A program made the position numbers and the translations under genes. Positions 1 through 9,375 of a DNA stretch of 64,000 nt are shown piece by piece. The stretch is from NCBI RefSeq assembly GCF_002022415.1, contig NZ_MUBG01000001.1:310001-374000 (forward strand). The letters run 5' to 3'. Position 1 is the stretch's first letter. Each line of letters starts with the position of its first letter. The notes under the pieces were generated by a model, which saw only the letters and a list, made by a program, of their open reading frames with translations, searched no databases and had not been told where the DNA came from. This stretch comes from Bartonella sp. WD12.1. GTDB lineage: Bacteria > Pseudomonadota > Alphaproteobacteria > Rhizobiales > Rhizobiaceae.

Positions 1-2
1 TT

Positions 3-32
3 GTAGCTGATAATGGTTTACTAGATCAATAA
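3..32 (+). other. possible 3' tail of a gene cut by the left edge
   Basis: In this frame the first bases read V-A-D-N-G-L-L-D-Q and then a TAA stop, followed four bases later by a GC-rich hairpin. That is what the end of a gene would look like, but nine codons are too few to identify a family, and chance is a real alternative. Confidence 0.2.
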
Positions 33-35
33 TGA

Positions 36-52
36 AGGCGAGCTGCTCGCCT
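36..52. terminator. GC-rich palindrome, possible terminator
   Basis: AGGCGAGC-T-GCTCGCCT is a 17-base palindrome with a single central base. It folds as a stem of about seven pairs with a three-base loop and is followed within a few bases by GGTTTT. It is the only GC-rich patch in the first 700 bases, which suggests a terminator for a gene entering from the left. The T tract is short, so this is tentative. Confidence 0.3.
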
Positions 53-736
53 ATTGGTTTTGGTAAAGTCGATAAAACGATTTTTGAACTCTACCATGAT
101 TTGCTATCGATGATATGAAACGTGCATTAATCTGGTCTGTTCACAGAATCTATTTTTCAATTAATGACGATTATTATCGGAATACAATATTTATGTTTAT
201 GATTGGATCTTACCAATATGGAGGTGTGATTAGAGGGCATAATAAGCCAGTGGAATGTAAAAATCTTATGTTAATATTCTAACCGATTTGTGAAAAGAAT
301 GACTATAGTTGATATATTTACGTGCTTACTCATTTTATTAATAGCATAAAATACAAATTTAATTTTATGTGTGCATTTGGTAAGATTTTCATTGAGTGCG
401 GTGTATTATGCTGTTTAAAAATATATTCAGACGTAGACTATTTTTATTAAATAAGGAAGATAAGAACTTTTTTGGTTTATGATTTTTATCTTTTTTGATT
501 GTTTTTTAAGGACTTAGTAGAAGAACAGTTTTCTACAAATTGGTATGGCATATTTTTCTTATTGATGTCATTATAATATTCAGTTTCTCATTAGCTTTTA
601 GTTGATTTGTCAAAATGGCTATTAACGCTAAATTGATTGTAAACAAATGTTCAATAACATTTGCTTTTAAATGCTGTAAGTGCCAAAGTAGGCTTTGGGA
701 GAGAGCTTAATAATTAGAATCGAGGAGATTTTTGAA
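53..736. other. AT-rich gap upstream of sodB, no gene seen
   Basis: No open frame with a ribosome site or recognisable protein similarity was found on either strand. The sequence is strongly AT-rich with many stops in all frames. It must contain the sodB promoter, but I could not single out a convincing -35/-10 pair. Confidence 0.5.
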
Positions 737-1339
737 ATGGCTTTTGAATTAGCTGAATTGTCTTATGATTATGACGCCCTTTTACCTTATATGTCACGTG
801 AGACGCTTGAATACCATCGTGATAAGCATCATTTCGCTTACCTTACTAATACAAATAATTTTGTAAAAGATTTAGGTTTGGAAAATAAGAGCCTTGAAAA
901 TATTATTAAGGAAAGTTTTGGTAAAAATCCTGGTTTGTTTAATAACGCAGCTCAATCTTATAATCATCATCATTTTTGGAATTGGATGAAAAAAGGTGGT
1001 GGTGGTCAAAAACTACCTGGAAAATTAGCAAAAGCTATTGAGTCTGATCTTGGTGGTTATGAGAAATTCCGTACAGATTTTATCGCAGCTGGTAGTACTC
1101 AATTCGGTTCTGGTTGGGCATGGGTAGCTGTTAAAGATGGCAAGCTTGAGATTATGAAAACCCCCAATGGCGAAAACCCTCTGATTCATGATGCTCAACC
1201 TATTTTAGGTGTTGATGTGTGGGAGCATTCTTATTACATTGATTATCGTAATGCACGCCCAAAATATCTTGAGGCTTTTGTGGATCATTTAATTAATTGG
1301 GATTATGTTTTAGAGTTATATGAAAATTGCGGATTTTAA
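737..1339 (+). CDS. sodB: superoxide dismutase, iron type
   Basis: This enzyme converts superoxide to hydrogen peroxide and oxygen. From the ATG at 737 the protein has 200 residues, the usual length. The four metal ligands are visible: His27, His77 in the NNAAQSYNHHHFW segment, Asp160 and His164 in DVWEHSYY. Gln73, just before the second ligand, is the outer-sphere glutamine position typical of Fe-SOD; Mn-SOD carries its glutamine in the C-terminal half. The frame is open back to 695, but 737 is preceded by GAGGAGA at a good distance and begins with the conserved MAFELAELSY, so the longer start is rejected. The gene stands alone and converges on ptrB with a shared hairpin between them. No leader peptide is seen, so it is cytoplasmic. 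Cambialistic metal use cannot be excluded. Confidence 0.93.
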   Translation: MAFELAELSYDYDALLPYMSRETLEYHRDKHHFAYLTNTNNFVKDLGLENKSLENIIKESFGKNPGLFNNAAQSYNHHHFWNWMKKGGGGQKLPGKLAKAIESDLGGYEKFRTDFIAAGSTQFGSGWAWVAVKDGKLEIMKTPNGENPLIHDAQPILGVDVWEHSYYIDYRNARPKYLEAFVDHLINWDYVLELYENCGF

Positions 1340-1372
1340 GCAGTTTATAGAGCTATTGATCCTATAAAAGAT

Positions 1373-1407
1373 AAAGGCTTCATAATTTATTGAATTATGG
1401 AGTCTTT
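1373..1407. terminator. bidirectional terminator between sodB and ptrB
   Basis: Two 15-base arms (1373-1387 and 1393-1407) pair along their full length, including two G-U pairs, around a five-base loop. The arms begin with AAA and end with TTT, so either strand gives a hairpin with a U-rich tail. It lies between the stops of two convergent genes and can serve both. Confidence 0.7.
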
Positions 1408-1420
1408 ATTAATCAGGTGT

Positions 1421-3517
1421 TTAAGTATCAAGAATTTTTCCGACTATTTTTAGGATGTATGCGTATATATATGCGGTTTCTTCCAATTTTGAGAAACGTC
1501 CAGCCGCACCTGCATGGCCTGAATCCATATTTATACGCAATAAAATTGTATTATCATCTGTTTTAAAATCACGCAGTTTTGCTACCCATTTTGCAGGTTC
1601 CCAATAGGTTACACGGGGGTCTGTTAATCCCGCAATGGCGAGAATAGGGGGATATTCTTGGTGTTTGATGTTATCATAGGGTGAGTAAGAAGCAATAAGG
1701 TTATAGTCTTCTTTTGATTCAAGAGGGTTACCCCATTCAGGCCATTCTGGAGGTGTTAGGGGCAATGAAGCATCTAGCATTGTTGTTAAAACATCAACAA
1801 AAGGAACATTAGCAACGATGCCGGCAAAATCCTGAGGGGCCAGATTTGCTATAGCTCCCATCAGCATTCCTCCTGCTGAACCACCTTGGGCGATTAGCCG
1901 ATCATGGGCAGTAAATTTATGATTTACGAGATGACGTGCACAGGCAATAAAATCATAAAATGTATTGCGTTTAAAAAGATGTTTTCCTTTTTCATACCAT
2001 TCAGTGCCTTTTTCTTTTCCACCACGAATATGAGCAATGGCATAGATAAAGCCTCTATTGACTAATGAAAGTACATTACTATTGAAACTTGCAGGAATAG
2101 AAAATCCATAAGCGCCATAACCGTAAAGTAGACAAGGTGCATTACCATTAAGTGCAGTAGTTTTATGGTAAACAAGAGAAATAGGAATTTTTTCACCATC
2201 ATTTGCAACTGCTGTAATACGCCGTGTTACATAGTCGTCTTTATTATGCCCAGAAGGGATTTTTTGTATTTTTAAAAGCACTCGTTTACGACTTTTTACT
2301 TCATAATCAAAAATTTGATTAGGCGTTGTCATAGACGAATAAGCAAAACGAATGGTTTGACTATTATATTCTGCAGCCCCTTGTAGGTCTAAAGAATATG
2401 CTTCTTCTGTAAAGGCAATAGAATGAATTTGTTTGGTTGAGTGCTCCATGAGTTGTATAGAAGGAAGCCCTTCAAATTGTTCAAACCAAATAAGAAAATC
2501 TTGATAGGCATCGTGAGATAGGATCAGTCGTCCGGGTTGATGAGGTATAAGCTCAGACCAGTTTTCTGATTGCGGAGATGAATATGGGGCGACCATGATT
2601 TTAAAGTCTTTTGCATTATCCTGATTGGTGAGAATATAGAAAACATCGCCTCCTTCTGTAAGCGAATATTCAATGCCTTTTTGTCGTTTTTGTACACATT
2701 GGGGTGCTGTAAGGGGCGCTTTAGCAGGGATAAGCCAGGTTTCTGATGTTTCATGGTCATGAATGTTAATATAAATAAAGTCATTAAGTTTAGAGCCACT
2801 TACATGTAAGAAAAATCCGGGGTTATCTTCATGAAAAATAAGTTTGTCTTGAGATGGATCAGTGTTTAGTTGGTGGTAATAGAGTTCTGAGGGGCGGTGG
2901 TTTTTATCCATTTTAGTGTAGAAAAAGCCTTCAGATTTGGCGTCCCAGACGAGTTGTCCGGATGTATTTATGATTGTATCTGTGTAGTCGGATAATGTTT
3001 TAAAGCTACGAATTTTAGCTGTATAGAATTCAGAACCCTTATCATCATAAGTCCACGCAACATGTGTATGATCGGGAGATACATGGACTGAGCCAAGATT
3101 AAAATAATCTTTGCCTTCAGCCAAAACGTCACCATTAAGGTAAACGTTTTTTTTACCTCCATTTCTTGGTGTACGAAAATAGTGTGGCTGTTCTCCCCCA
3201 GTTTTATAGCATAGCCCATAGGCAAAAGGGCCACGTTTTATAGGAACGGAACTATCATTTTCTTGAATGCGGTTTTTCATTTCTGCAAAAAGCAGATTTT
3301 GTAATGTTTTTGTATCGGCCATCTGAGAAGTTTGATAAGCGTTTTCTTCTTCAAGGTGGCGTCGAATATTTTCATCAAGACAACTAGGGTTTTTTAAGAC
3401 ATCTTGCCAATTAGATGCACGCAGCCAATGGTAAGGATCATCGCGGTAAATACCGTGATACATCTTTTTATAAATGATTTTAGATGCTTTTGGGGGAAGT
3501 TTAGGTAGATGCATCAT
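1421..3517 (-). CDS. ptrB: oligopeptidase B (protease II), prolyl oligopeptidase family S9A
   Basis: A cytoplasmic serine peptidase that cleaves short peptides after basic residues. The 698-residue length fits the family (about 690). The N-terminal half is the seven-bladed propeller, beginning with the typical DPYHWLR segment near residue 30. The C-terminal alpha/beta hydrolase domain carries the nucleophile Ser547 in GGSAGG, an Asp in the DPRVTYWEP segment and a His in SGHAGAAGR close to the C-terminus, the full catalytic triad. Two adjacent ATGs open the frame with AGGA just upstream. It is monocistronic, converges on sodB, and has an 870-bp gap behind it. Confidence 0.93.
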   Translation of the reverse strand: MMHLPKLPPKASKIIYKKMYHGIYRDDPYHWLRASNWQDVLKNPSCLDENIRRHLEEENAYQTSQMADTKTLQNLLFAEMKNRIQENDSSVPIKRGPFAYGLCYKTGGEQPHYFRTPRNGGKKNVYLNGDVLAEGKDYFNLGSVHVSPDHTHVAWTYDDKGSEFYTAKIRSFKTLSDYTDTIINTSGQLVWDAKSEGFFYTKMDKNHRPSELYYHQLNTDPSQDKLIFHEDNPGFFLHVSGSKLNDFIYINIHDHETSETWLIPAKAPLTAPQCVQKRQKGIEYSLTEGGDVFYILTNQDNAKDFKIMVAPYSSPQSENWSELIPHQPGRLILSHDAYQDFLIWFEQFEGLPSIQLMEHSTKQIHSIAFTEEAYSLDLQGAAEYNSQTIRFAYSSMTTPNQIFDYEVKSRKRVLLKIQKIPSGHNKDDYVTRRITAVANDGEKIPISLVYHKTTALNGNAPCLLYGYGAYGFSIPASFNSNVLSLVNRGFIYAIAHIRGGKEKGTEWYEKGKHLFKRNTFYDFIACARHLVNHKFTAHDRLIAQGGSAGGMLMGAIANLAPQDFAGIVANVPFVDVLTTMLDASLPLTPPEWPEWGNPLESKEDYNLIASYSPYDNIKHQEYPPILAIAGLTDPRVTYWEPAKWVAKLRDFKTDDNTILLRINMDSGHAGAAGRFSKLEETAYIYAYILKIVGKILDT

Positions 3518-4391
3518 ACCATGGTCCTATAAAATCTGATGGTTTTATTCATATGTTAGAGCAACACCATTCATGCAAATAGCATAAACTTGTAAATTCT
3601 AATTTACCTGTAAAAATGGTTAAGTTGATTTTTACAGTTTGTGCAGTGTATGTTTATTCGTTGTATGTTATAGATATTACCTTCTATCACCATAATCATA
3701 TCTTTATTAATTAAGTTAAAAAATTAGCTAGTGTTAAAATTGAATTTGACCTCTCCATGGTGAAGTAAAATTCTATCATATACACAATAAGATTATACTG
3801 AAAATAAGGATACCAAAATCTGAATAAAAAGAGTTCTTTAGATATTGTATTGATACGTGATGTTATATTTTTCTGGTATTAATGAGCATACCATTTTTAG
3901 TTTTTTTGTACGTTTTTGATTTTTATTTTATCCACCATGTTCTTTTTTTGCTGAGCTTGGAAAATTGTTTAAGTCACTTTTTGTGTTTTAAAAAAGTTGG
4001 TTATTTATATCAGTATTGAGATTTGCATGGTGGATATAAAACTATGAAGTTATCATTGTTTAATATAAAATTCGTTCTATATATCATAATTTTATATTAA
4101 ATATCTTTATAAATTCAATGAAAAATAACTAATTTTGTGCTATATTTTGTGTTTATAGATGATATTTTATAACATAAAATTAGCTTGCAAAAGGAACAAG
4201 TTGAGTTTTTATAATATAATATGTCAAAAAGGAGAAGTTTATTTGTTTTTTCTGTGTTGAGATGATTTTATAAAATAATTGAATTGACAAAAAAGATTTT
4301 TGTACAATATGAAACTTATATGCATTAAAATTTCAATGTCATGAGTGTAAATGCGAATATTGCCTCAATTTTAAAATTAAAGGAAACAAGG
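3518..4391. other. AT-rich divergent gap between ptrB and mucR
   Basis: This stretch lies between the divergent starts of ptrB and mucR and should hold both promoters. It has frequent stops in all frames and I recognised no protein remnant, tRNA or strong hairpin. Length and composition match the other gene-poor gaps in the first 12 kb. Confidence 0.5.
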
Positions 4392-4829
4392 ATGGAACAT
4401 CACCCAGTCCTAGAGACTGAAAGCAATTTAGTTATTACGTTAGTTGCTGATATTGTTGCTGCTTATGTAAGTAATAATTCAATTCGGCCGACTGAAGTGC
4501 CAGGTCTAATTGCTGATGTTCACGCTGCTTTTTTGAAAGTAGGGAATGCTGCATCGGCAGAAGCTGGAGTTGAAAAGCAAAGGCCTGCTGTTAATCCAAA
4601 ACGTTCGATTTTTCCCGATTATCTTATTTGTCTTGAAGATGGAAAGAAGTTTAAATCTTTAAAGCGTCATTTGATGACACATTATAAAATGTCTCCTGAG
4701 GAATATCGTGAAAAATGGCAATTGGATAGCTCTTATCCTATGGTTGCGCCTAATTATGCAAAGGCCCGTTCAAATTTAGCTAAGGAAATGGGACTTGGGC
4801 GCAAACGCCAAAAAAAGAAAACTAAGTAA
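4392..4829 (+). CDS. mucR: MucR/Ros family zinc-finger transcriptional regulator
   Basis: MucR/Ros proteins are DNA-binding regulators of surface polysaccharide, motility and virulence genes in Rhizobiales. From the ATG at 4392 the protein has 145 residues, with an alpha-helical N-terminal half and a prokaryotic zinc finger. The ligands read Cys80-x2-Asp83-x9-His93-x3-His97, so the second ligand is Asp rather than Cys, a variant known in MucR relatives. The following [13 protein letters not shown] segment is the family signature, and the tail is Lys/Arg-rich. The frame is open from 4341, but the start at 4392 has AGGAAA upstream and gives the usual MucR length. It converges on sufE with a 99-bp gap. 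Confidence 0.9.
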   Translation: MEHHPVLETESNLVITLVADIVAAYVSNNSIRPTEVPGLIADVHAAFLKVGNAASAEAGVEKQRPAVNPKRSIFPDYLICLEDGKKFKSLKRHLMTHYKMSPEEYREKWQLDSSYPMVAPNYAKARSNLAKEMGLGRKRQKKKTK

Positions 4830-4928
4830 TCCATTTAAAAAAAACACTCTTCAAATTTAACATTTCAAAATACTTTTTTGGAAAGTATAGTGTTTATATG
4901 ATTGTTAATATGAAAGTTTTAGAGGTTA

Positions 4929-5336
4929 TCAATAGCTTTCAGCACGAATTCGTTCAATCATGGATTTAAAACCATTCGATCGTTGTGGTGTTAACTGTTC
5001 ATTTAAACCGAGTGTTTTAAGCAATCCCTCAGCATCAGCTATACGAATTTCAGAGGCTTTTTTACCTGAATAAAAGGCGAGAAGAATATAAATTAGCCCG
5101 CGAACAATATGGGAATCGGAATAGCCTTGAAATGTTAATGTAGGATCTTCTGAATTATCACGTGAAAATAAAAGCCATACTTGACTGACACAGCCAGGAA
5201 CTTTGTGAGCATCATTTCGTGCATTTTCTGGAAAGGGTGGTAATTCGTTGCCGAGTTCAATAATGTAACGATAACGATCTTCCCAATTATCAAGAAAGGA
5301 AAAATTCTCTATGATATCATCAATCGTTTCTGCCAT
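4929..5336 (-). CDS. sufE: SufE-family cysteine desulfuration protein
   Basis: SufE accepts sulfur from the cysteine desulfurase SufS and hands it to the SufBCD scaffold for iron-sulfur cluster assembly. The 135-residue length is normal. The acceptor cysteine is Cys49 in H-K-V-P-G-C-V-S-Q-V-W, the family hallmark, and the N-terminal part has the expected helix with D-W-E-D-R-Y-R-Y. No other suf gene is in the window, so it acts with partners encoded elsewhere. It lies 108 bp downstream of a minus-strand DUF5330 gene with which it may be co-transcribed. Confidence 0.92.
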   Translation of the reverse strand: MAETIDDIIENFSFLDNWEDRYRYIIELGNELPPFPENARNDAHKVPGCVSQVWLLFSRDNSEDPTLTFQGYSDSHIVRGLIYILLAFYSGKKASEIRIADAEGLLKTLGLNEQLTPQRSNGFKSMIERIRAESY

Positions 5337-5444
5337 AACTTCAATCCTTGTTTTGTTTTTGTGATTGTATAGTACATTGAGTTGACAGATACGTATCTCT
5401 TTCTTGTAAAATACAAAGAACGGTAAAAGTTAAGAGTTTTTGTT

Positions 5445-5828
5445 TCAAGGTAGTTCTATATAATCTTGTTTGATTTGCTTTTCTGCGGGGGGTAAAGTTT
5501 TGTCTTCTGAGATAGTATTTTCAGATTGAATGGTATTTTTATTACTAAACATACTATCAAGGTATTCATAGGCTATTTTTGCACCATCACGTGCGCGTTC
5601 ACCAAGTGGGTTAAAAAAGGATTTTCCAGTTTTACACACTTCTACATTACGTTCACAGAATTTTCCTAAATCAGTAATTGTATTTTTTAAAGCGATAATT
5701 GCATCACTTGCTGTTATATTGTCTTCTAGGGTGGAAGAGTGATTATCCTTTGGTTTTGCGGAAAAAAATGAAATAACTACAAAAATAACAAATAGAAAAA
5801 ATACTGATTTGATTAAAAAACGTATCAT
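5445..5828 (-). CDS. DUF5330 family single-pass membrane or exported protein
   Basis: A 127-residue protein with one hydrophobic segment at residues 5-24, either an uncleaved anchor or a signal sequence. A conserved region follows (about 35-95) with an A-S-D-A-I start, two cysteines in F-C-E-R-N-V-E-V-C about nine bases-worth of residues into the block, and R-A-R-D-G-A-K-I-A-Y-E-Y. This matches the DUF5330 proteins of Rhizobiales, whose function is unknown. The two close cysteines could form a periplasmic disulfide (inference). It is upstream of sufE on the same strand, which in itself gives no functional clue. Confidence 0.7.
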   Translation of the reverse strand: MIRFLIKSVFFLFVIFVVISFFSAKPKDNHSSTLEDNITASDAIIALKNTITDLGKFCERNVEVCKTGKSFFNPLGERARDGAKIAYEYLDSMFSNKNTIQSENTISEDKTLPPAEKQIKQDYIELP

Positions 5829-7073
5829 AGAACACCAACATACTGTAGTTACAAATGAATAAAAAATAATTTATGTTATTTTCCTTGATGAAAGATTTAT
5901 ATAACACTGACTTTGTAAAATTTCGCATTCATTTCTAAAATTGTATTATTAGCTTTGTTGCAAAAATATATTGTAGTCTCGTGTACAGGCCTTATTTATT
6001 TTCTTTTCATAAAAAACTAGATATCTAATTTGTTTTGTAAAAATTCTCTCATTCTTTAGTAAATACATAGGAATAAATACAGTTACAAAAGGAAAGCAAT
6101 ATAATAATTACATCTTTGAATTAGGATAATGAATTGATATTCGAGGTATTATATAACTATTTGTTTTAACGTTTTATTATGAAAGAAAATTTCAAACTTA
6201 TAAGTGTTTTAATGGATTCTATGTACCTTAAACTGAATTATATTTTTACGTTTTTTAGATGATTTGGGTGAATGTAAAAAGAACCAATTGTAATTTGTGT
6301 TCATAAGGTAGACCTTATACATTTTGTTTTTATGCTATTTAATGCGTGATGTAAAAGTTTAGATAAGATCTTTCATTTCAGTATTTTTGATTATTTTTTC
6401 GATTGTTTGTTGTTGTTTTAGGTGGTAGCTAATTTTGTGGCTTATGTTGAGGAAGAATGAAAAGCCGAAAAAATAAACATGCAATTTCACTGAGAAGGTT
6501 AAATAGTTTTTGTTACCCTTCAGATGCTGTGAATAGAATCCGGAATAAGTCTTATAAGATTGAGCAGGATATTAGTAGATAAAATTGCTATCAACGTGTA
6601 ATACTATATTTGAATTTGTATTGATAAAATCATTACGTCGAAAGTGTAAGTTCATAAATGAGCTATCTAGGAAAAACTATGCTGCAAAGTTGGTTTTTAA
6701 TATTATGAAATATATCTCAATGTGATTTCATTGTAGCATGTAAGCACACGAAAGGTGTGATTTGTGTTAAAGTAGTTGCTAGAAGGTGTTTATATGCAAT
6801 AGTAAGATTGAGATGAAAAAATGTTATATAAACTAGATATCTCTTTACACATTGCTAAAAATATTGTGGCATATGAAGTTGAGAAAAGTAGATTAAAACT
6901 TATCTCATTGTGTTTGTAAATTTGTATACCGGTATCTGGTATAATGAGCATATTGAGTCTAGCTTAAAAAGCACAAATGATGGCAGTAGGTACTACGCTT
7001 TTCTAGATGAAAATGATAGTAAGTCTTATTTTATATGGAAAGCAATTACAGTTAAAAATAAAAAATTGAAGTA
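5829..7073. other. 1.2-kb gap without recognisable gene
   Basis: This is the longest gene-free stretch in the window. No frame has both a start with ribosome site and a recognisable protein. Near its right end, 6926-6935 is the perfect palindrome ATACCGGTAT, followed by TGGTATAAT at 6938-6946, an extended -10 element that could serve the gene at 7074 with a leader of about 120 nt. I saw no strong terminator or RNA gene. Confidence 0.45.
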
Positions 7074-7934
7074 ATGGCAAAAAAACGAAAAACGCGTAAA
7101 ACGAAAGTCGTAAAAAAGCGTAGTATTATTATAACATTTTTCTTAATAAATTGCCGTTTTCTACTTTGGTTAGTAAAATGGCTTTATCGTCGTACGCGCA
7201 TAAATGCTTTATTGGTTATAGGTTTTTTCTTTTTTATTATCAGTTTTGGTTTTTTTGCTTTCAATGCTTTATTTTCACAAATAAAAATGCGTCAGAATAG
7301 CTTCGTTGAAATGAGTGTAGCGGCAGTTCCAACTGTTATACAGAATTTTATTTTACTTAAAGAACGCGCTACATCTCAAGAAAATACTTTTGTTATTCCT
7401 GTACCTGCTGCAAAGAGTTTGCATCAAAATTTATCTTTCAATTCTTTGCAGAGTGCTTTACCAGAGGATTTGTTGGAAATACAAAAAGAATTAGCAGAAC
7501 TTGGATTGTATGATGGTCCTTTAGATGGCGTAGATAATCTTAAGATGCATCGTGCTATAGAGCTGTGGAAACAACAAACTGCTAATAAAACTTTGCCAGT
7601 GCAAAGAGATAAAGATATTGTGTCAAAACATCCGAAAGATGAAGTTGCTGCACTTATTGAGCGTAGCGAAGTAGAGATGGCAAATAATCCAATAACAACA
7701 AATGATTTAACTCACTCAGAGGAAGTTATTTTAAAGCCTCTTGTTACAGATATTATACGGGTACAGGAAGCATTACGTATGTTTGGTAACCAAGAGGTGA
7801 CAATCACTGGCATAGAAGATGAAAAAACTATGCGTGCTTTAAAACAGTTTCAAAAAATATTTAATCTTCCCATGACAGGTAAGATTGATCGTAAAGTTTT
7901 GCTCAAAATGCATGAAGTTGGTTTACTGAGTTGA
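7074..7934 (+). CDS. membrane-anchored peptidoglycan-binding domain protein
   Basis: The N-terminus is very basic (about 20 residues rich in Lys and Arg), then comes a hydrophobic stretch at about 22-36 and a clear transmembrane helix at about 45-67. The rest of the 286 residues would be periplasmic. Two peptidoglycan-binding type-1 repeats are visible: one around 140-175 (I-Q-K-E-L-A-E-L-G-L-Y-D-G-P-L-D-G) and one at the C-terminus around 227-283 (V-Q-E-A-L-R-M-F-G, then M-T-G-K-I-D). No catalytic domain is attached, so the likely role is anchoring to or sensing cell-wall peptidoglycan (inference). The ATG at 7074 is the first in frame; its ribosome site is weak. Similar proteins are common in Rhizobiales without an assigned function. 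Confidence 0.8.
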   Translation: MAKKRKTRKTKVVKKRSIIITFFLINCRFLLWLVKWLYRRTRINALLVIGFFFFIISFGFFAFNALFSQIKMRQNSFVEMSVAAVPTVIQNFILLKERATSQENTFVIPVPAAKSLHQNLSFNSLQSALPEDLLEIQKELAELGLYDGPLDGVDNLKMHRAIELWKQQTANKTLPVQRDKDIVSKHPKDEVAALIERSEVEMANNPITTNDLTHSEEVILKPLVTDIIRVQEALRMFGNQEVTITGIEDEKTMRALKQFQKIFNLPMTGKIDRKVLLKMHEVGLLS

Positions 7935-9118
7935 AAATAATTCTTTTTATAGATTCCTTATTTTTTGATTTGGGTTTTATAACTTATAATTTGGATTTTA
8001 TAGAAATAAATTGAGACTAAAATATAAATATTGTCTATCTAAAATTTTTGGATATCTTCTCTTGTTTATTCTATTAGAAATAAAGCTGAGGATACTATTG
8101 AACATAGTATGTTTTAAGTAAAGTAAGAAGCAGTTTTCAGCTTTGTTTATTAGTTATAAATGTTTATTGATTTGCATTTACACAGGACAATTTTCATTTC
8201 TTTAAAAGGGTATTTTAAAGACCTTATTGAGGTTTTGATTTAAGGTAAAGATCTTATGTTGTCGAAAAATGAGAACAAGAAGCTATATGTAATTTCTATT
8301 TGTAGTTGATCAAAATTGAAAATTATCATTCTGATATGCTTCTAGTTACTTTTAATAGAAATAGAATTGTTGTGCAGTTGAAGGATGATATGATTTTTGT
8401 TTATTGTAAAAAGTTGCAGCTGAGGAGAGATTTTTTACAAGTAGGGGAGGGTAAAATACATAAAAGTAATGCAAATTGTATTCAGTTTTTAAGTTACAGA
8501 AATTGAAATAATATCACTTTTTTAATTTTTGATTGCTTGAATTTTACTATTTGCACAAAATTCTCAATGATAAGATCGGGTATAATGTAAAACACTATTC
8601 AGGCATTAAAGTTGCAGAAAATAATACCTTTATACGTGTAGAATGATAGTGGCCAAAATTGTATTATTTTTAGACTGGTTAAATAAGCTACGCCCTTTTC
8701 AAGATTAAACTTATAGTCTTTAAGAAGAAAAGGGATCAATATGTTTATGTTAGTGAGGAAGCGATCGTTTGGATCTAGATAAACAAGTTGATAGGGTTTT
8801 TTCACTTTGTCTGTATAGTGTTTTGCGCGTAATAAGATGCCGACAATAAAATACAAATATGAATAATAAGAAGTATCGATATCTTTAAAAAGAGAAGCGT
8901 AAATAAATTTAGTTACGGCTTTTATTTTTTGGGATTAAGAGTTTGTTCTATACGTGGTGTAGGAAGTGTGTGTTATGTTGTTGTAGAGATAATTAGGGTA
9001 TCATATAATTCGATTTTTGAGTTTGTCATAGCAAGTCAGATACTACGTTATGATTTTGTGTAAATAAAAAATTCTATTGTTCATTTTCTATTCAGGTAAA
9101 GCAGATTATAAGCTATTT
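7935..9118. other. 1.2-kb gap with one structured repeat, no convincing gene
   Basis: Two short open frames (8306-8506 plus, 8599-8856 minus) both need TTG starts, lack ribosome sites and resemble nothing I know; I do not call them genes. A nested inverted repeat at 8081-8143 is listed separately. The last 100 bases lead into the FeuN-like gene. Confidence 0.5.
8081..8143. repeat. nested inverted repeat, possible structured RNA or terminator
   Basis: An outer pair (AAAGCTGA at 8081-8088 with TCAGCTTT at 8136-8143) encloses an inner perfect hairpin (ATACTAT at 8091-8097, loop TGAAC, ATAGTAT at 8103-8109). It starts about 145 bp after the stop of the peptidoglycan-binding gene and could end its transcript. 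There is no poly-T run directly behind, so the role is open. Confidence 0.35.
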
Positions 9119-9355
9119 ATGATAAAAAAATTTTTCTTATTTATAATGTTCTTAAGTGTCATCAGTGTGGATTCTGTTTTAGCTGCCGATTGTACTGAGG
9201 TAGGTAAAAGAATTGCTAGCCGTCAAGGCGGAACGTTGACACGCTCAACGCCAATTGTGCGAGATGGTCAAAATATGTGCGTGGTTGTAATCGTAGTGCC
9301 TGCTCATAATGGTAAGAGACCACGTCGTGTTGAAGTAGTTATTCCTGCTGATTAA
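9119..9355 (+). CDS. feuN: FeuN-like small exported regulator of the FeuPQ system
   Basis: From the ATG at 9119 the protein has 78 residues. Residues 1-22 are a clear signal peptide (two lysines, hydrophobic core, then V-L-A before the cleavage site). The mature part has about 56 residues with two cysteines (Cys25 and Cys54) and the segment G-K-R-P-R-R-V-E-V-V-I-P at its end. It lies directly upstream of the FeuP/FeuQ pair. In Sinorhizobium a small periplasmic protein, FeuN, encoded next to feuP restrains the FeuQ kinase. Size, export and position match, so I infer the same role; the sequence match is from memory. A longer frame from a TTG at 9077 is rejected because it would bury the signal peptide. 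Confidence 0.6.
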   Translation: MIKKFFLFIMFLSVISVDSVLAADCTEVGKRIASRQGGTLTRSTPIVRDGQNMCVVVIVVPAHNGKRPRRVEVVIPAD

Positions 9356-9375
9356 TTTTTTGTGCAGGTATAGTG

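Noticed and set aside
8306..8506. 66-codon open frame on the plus strand
   Set aside because: It needs a TTG start, has no ribosome site, and the protein resembles nothing known. It lies in a gene-free gap.
8599..8856. 85-codon open frame on the minus strand
   Set aside because: TTG start, no ribosome site, and no recognisable domain. It could be a remnant but nothing supports a gene.
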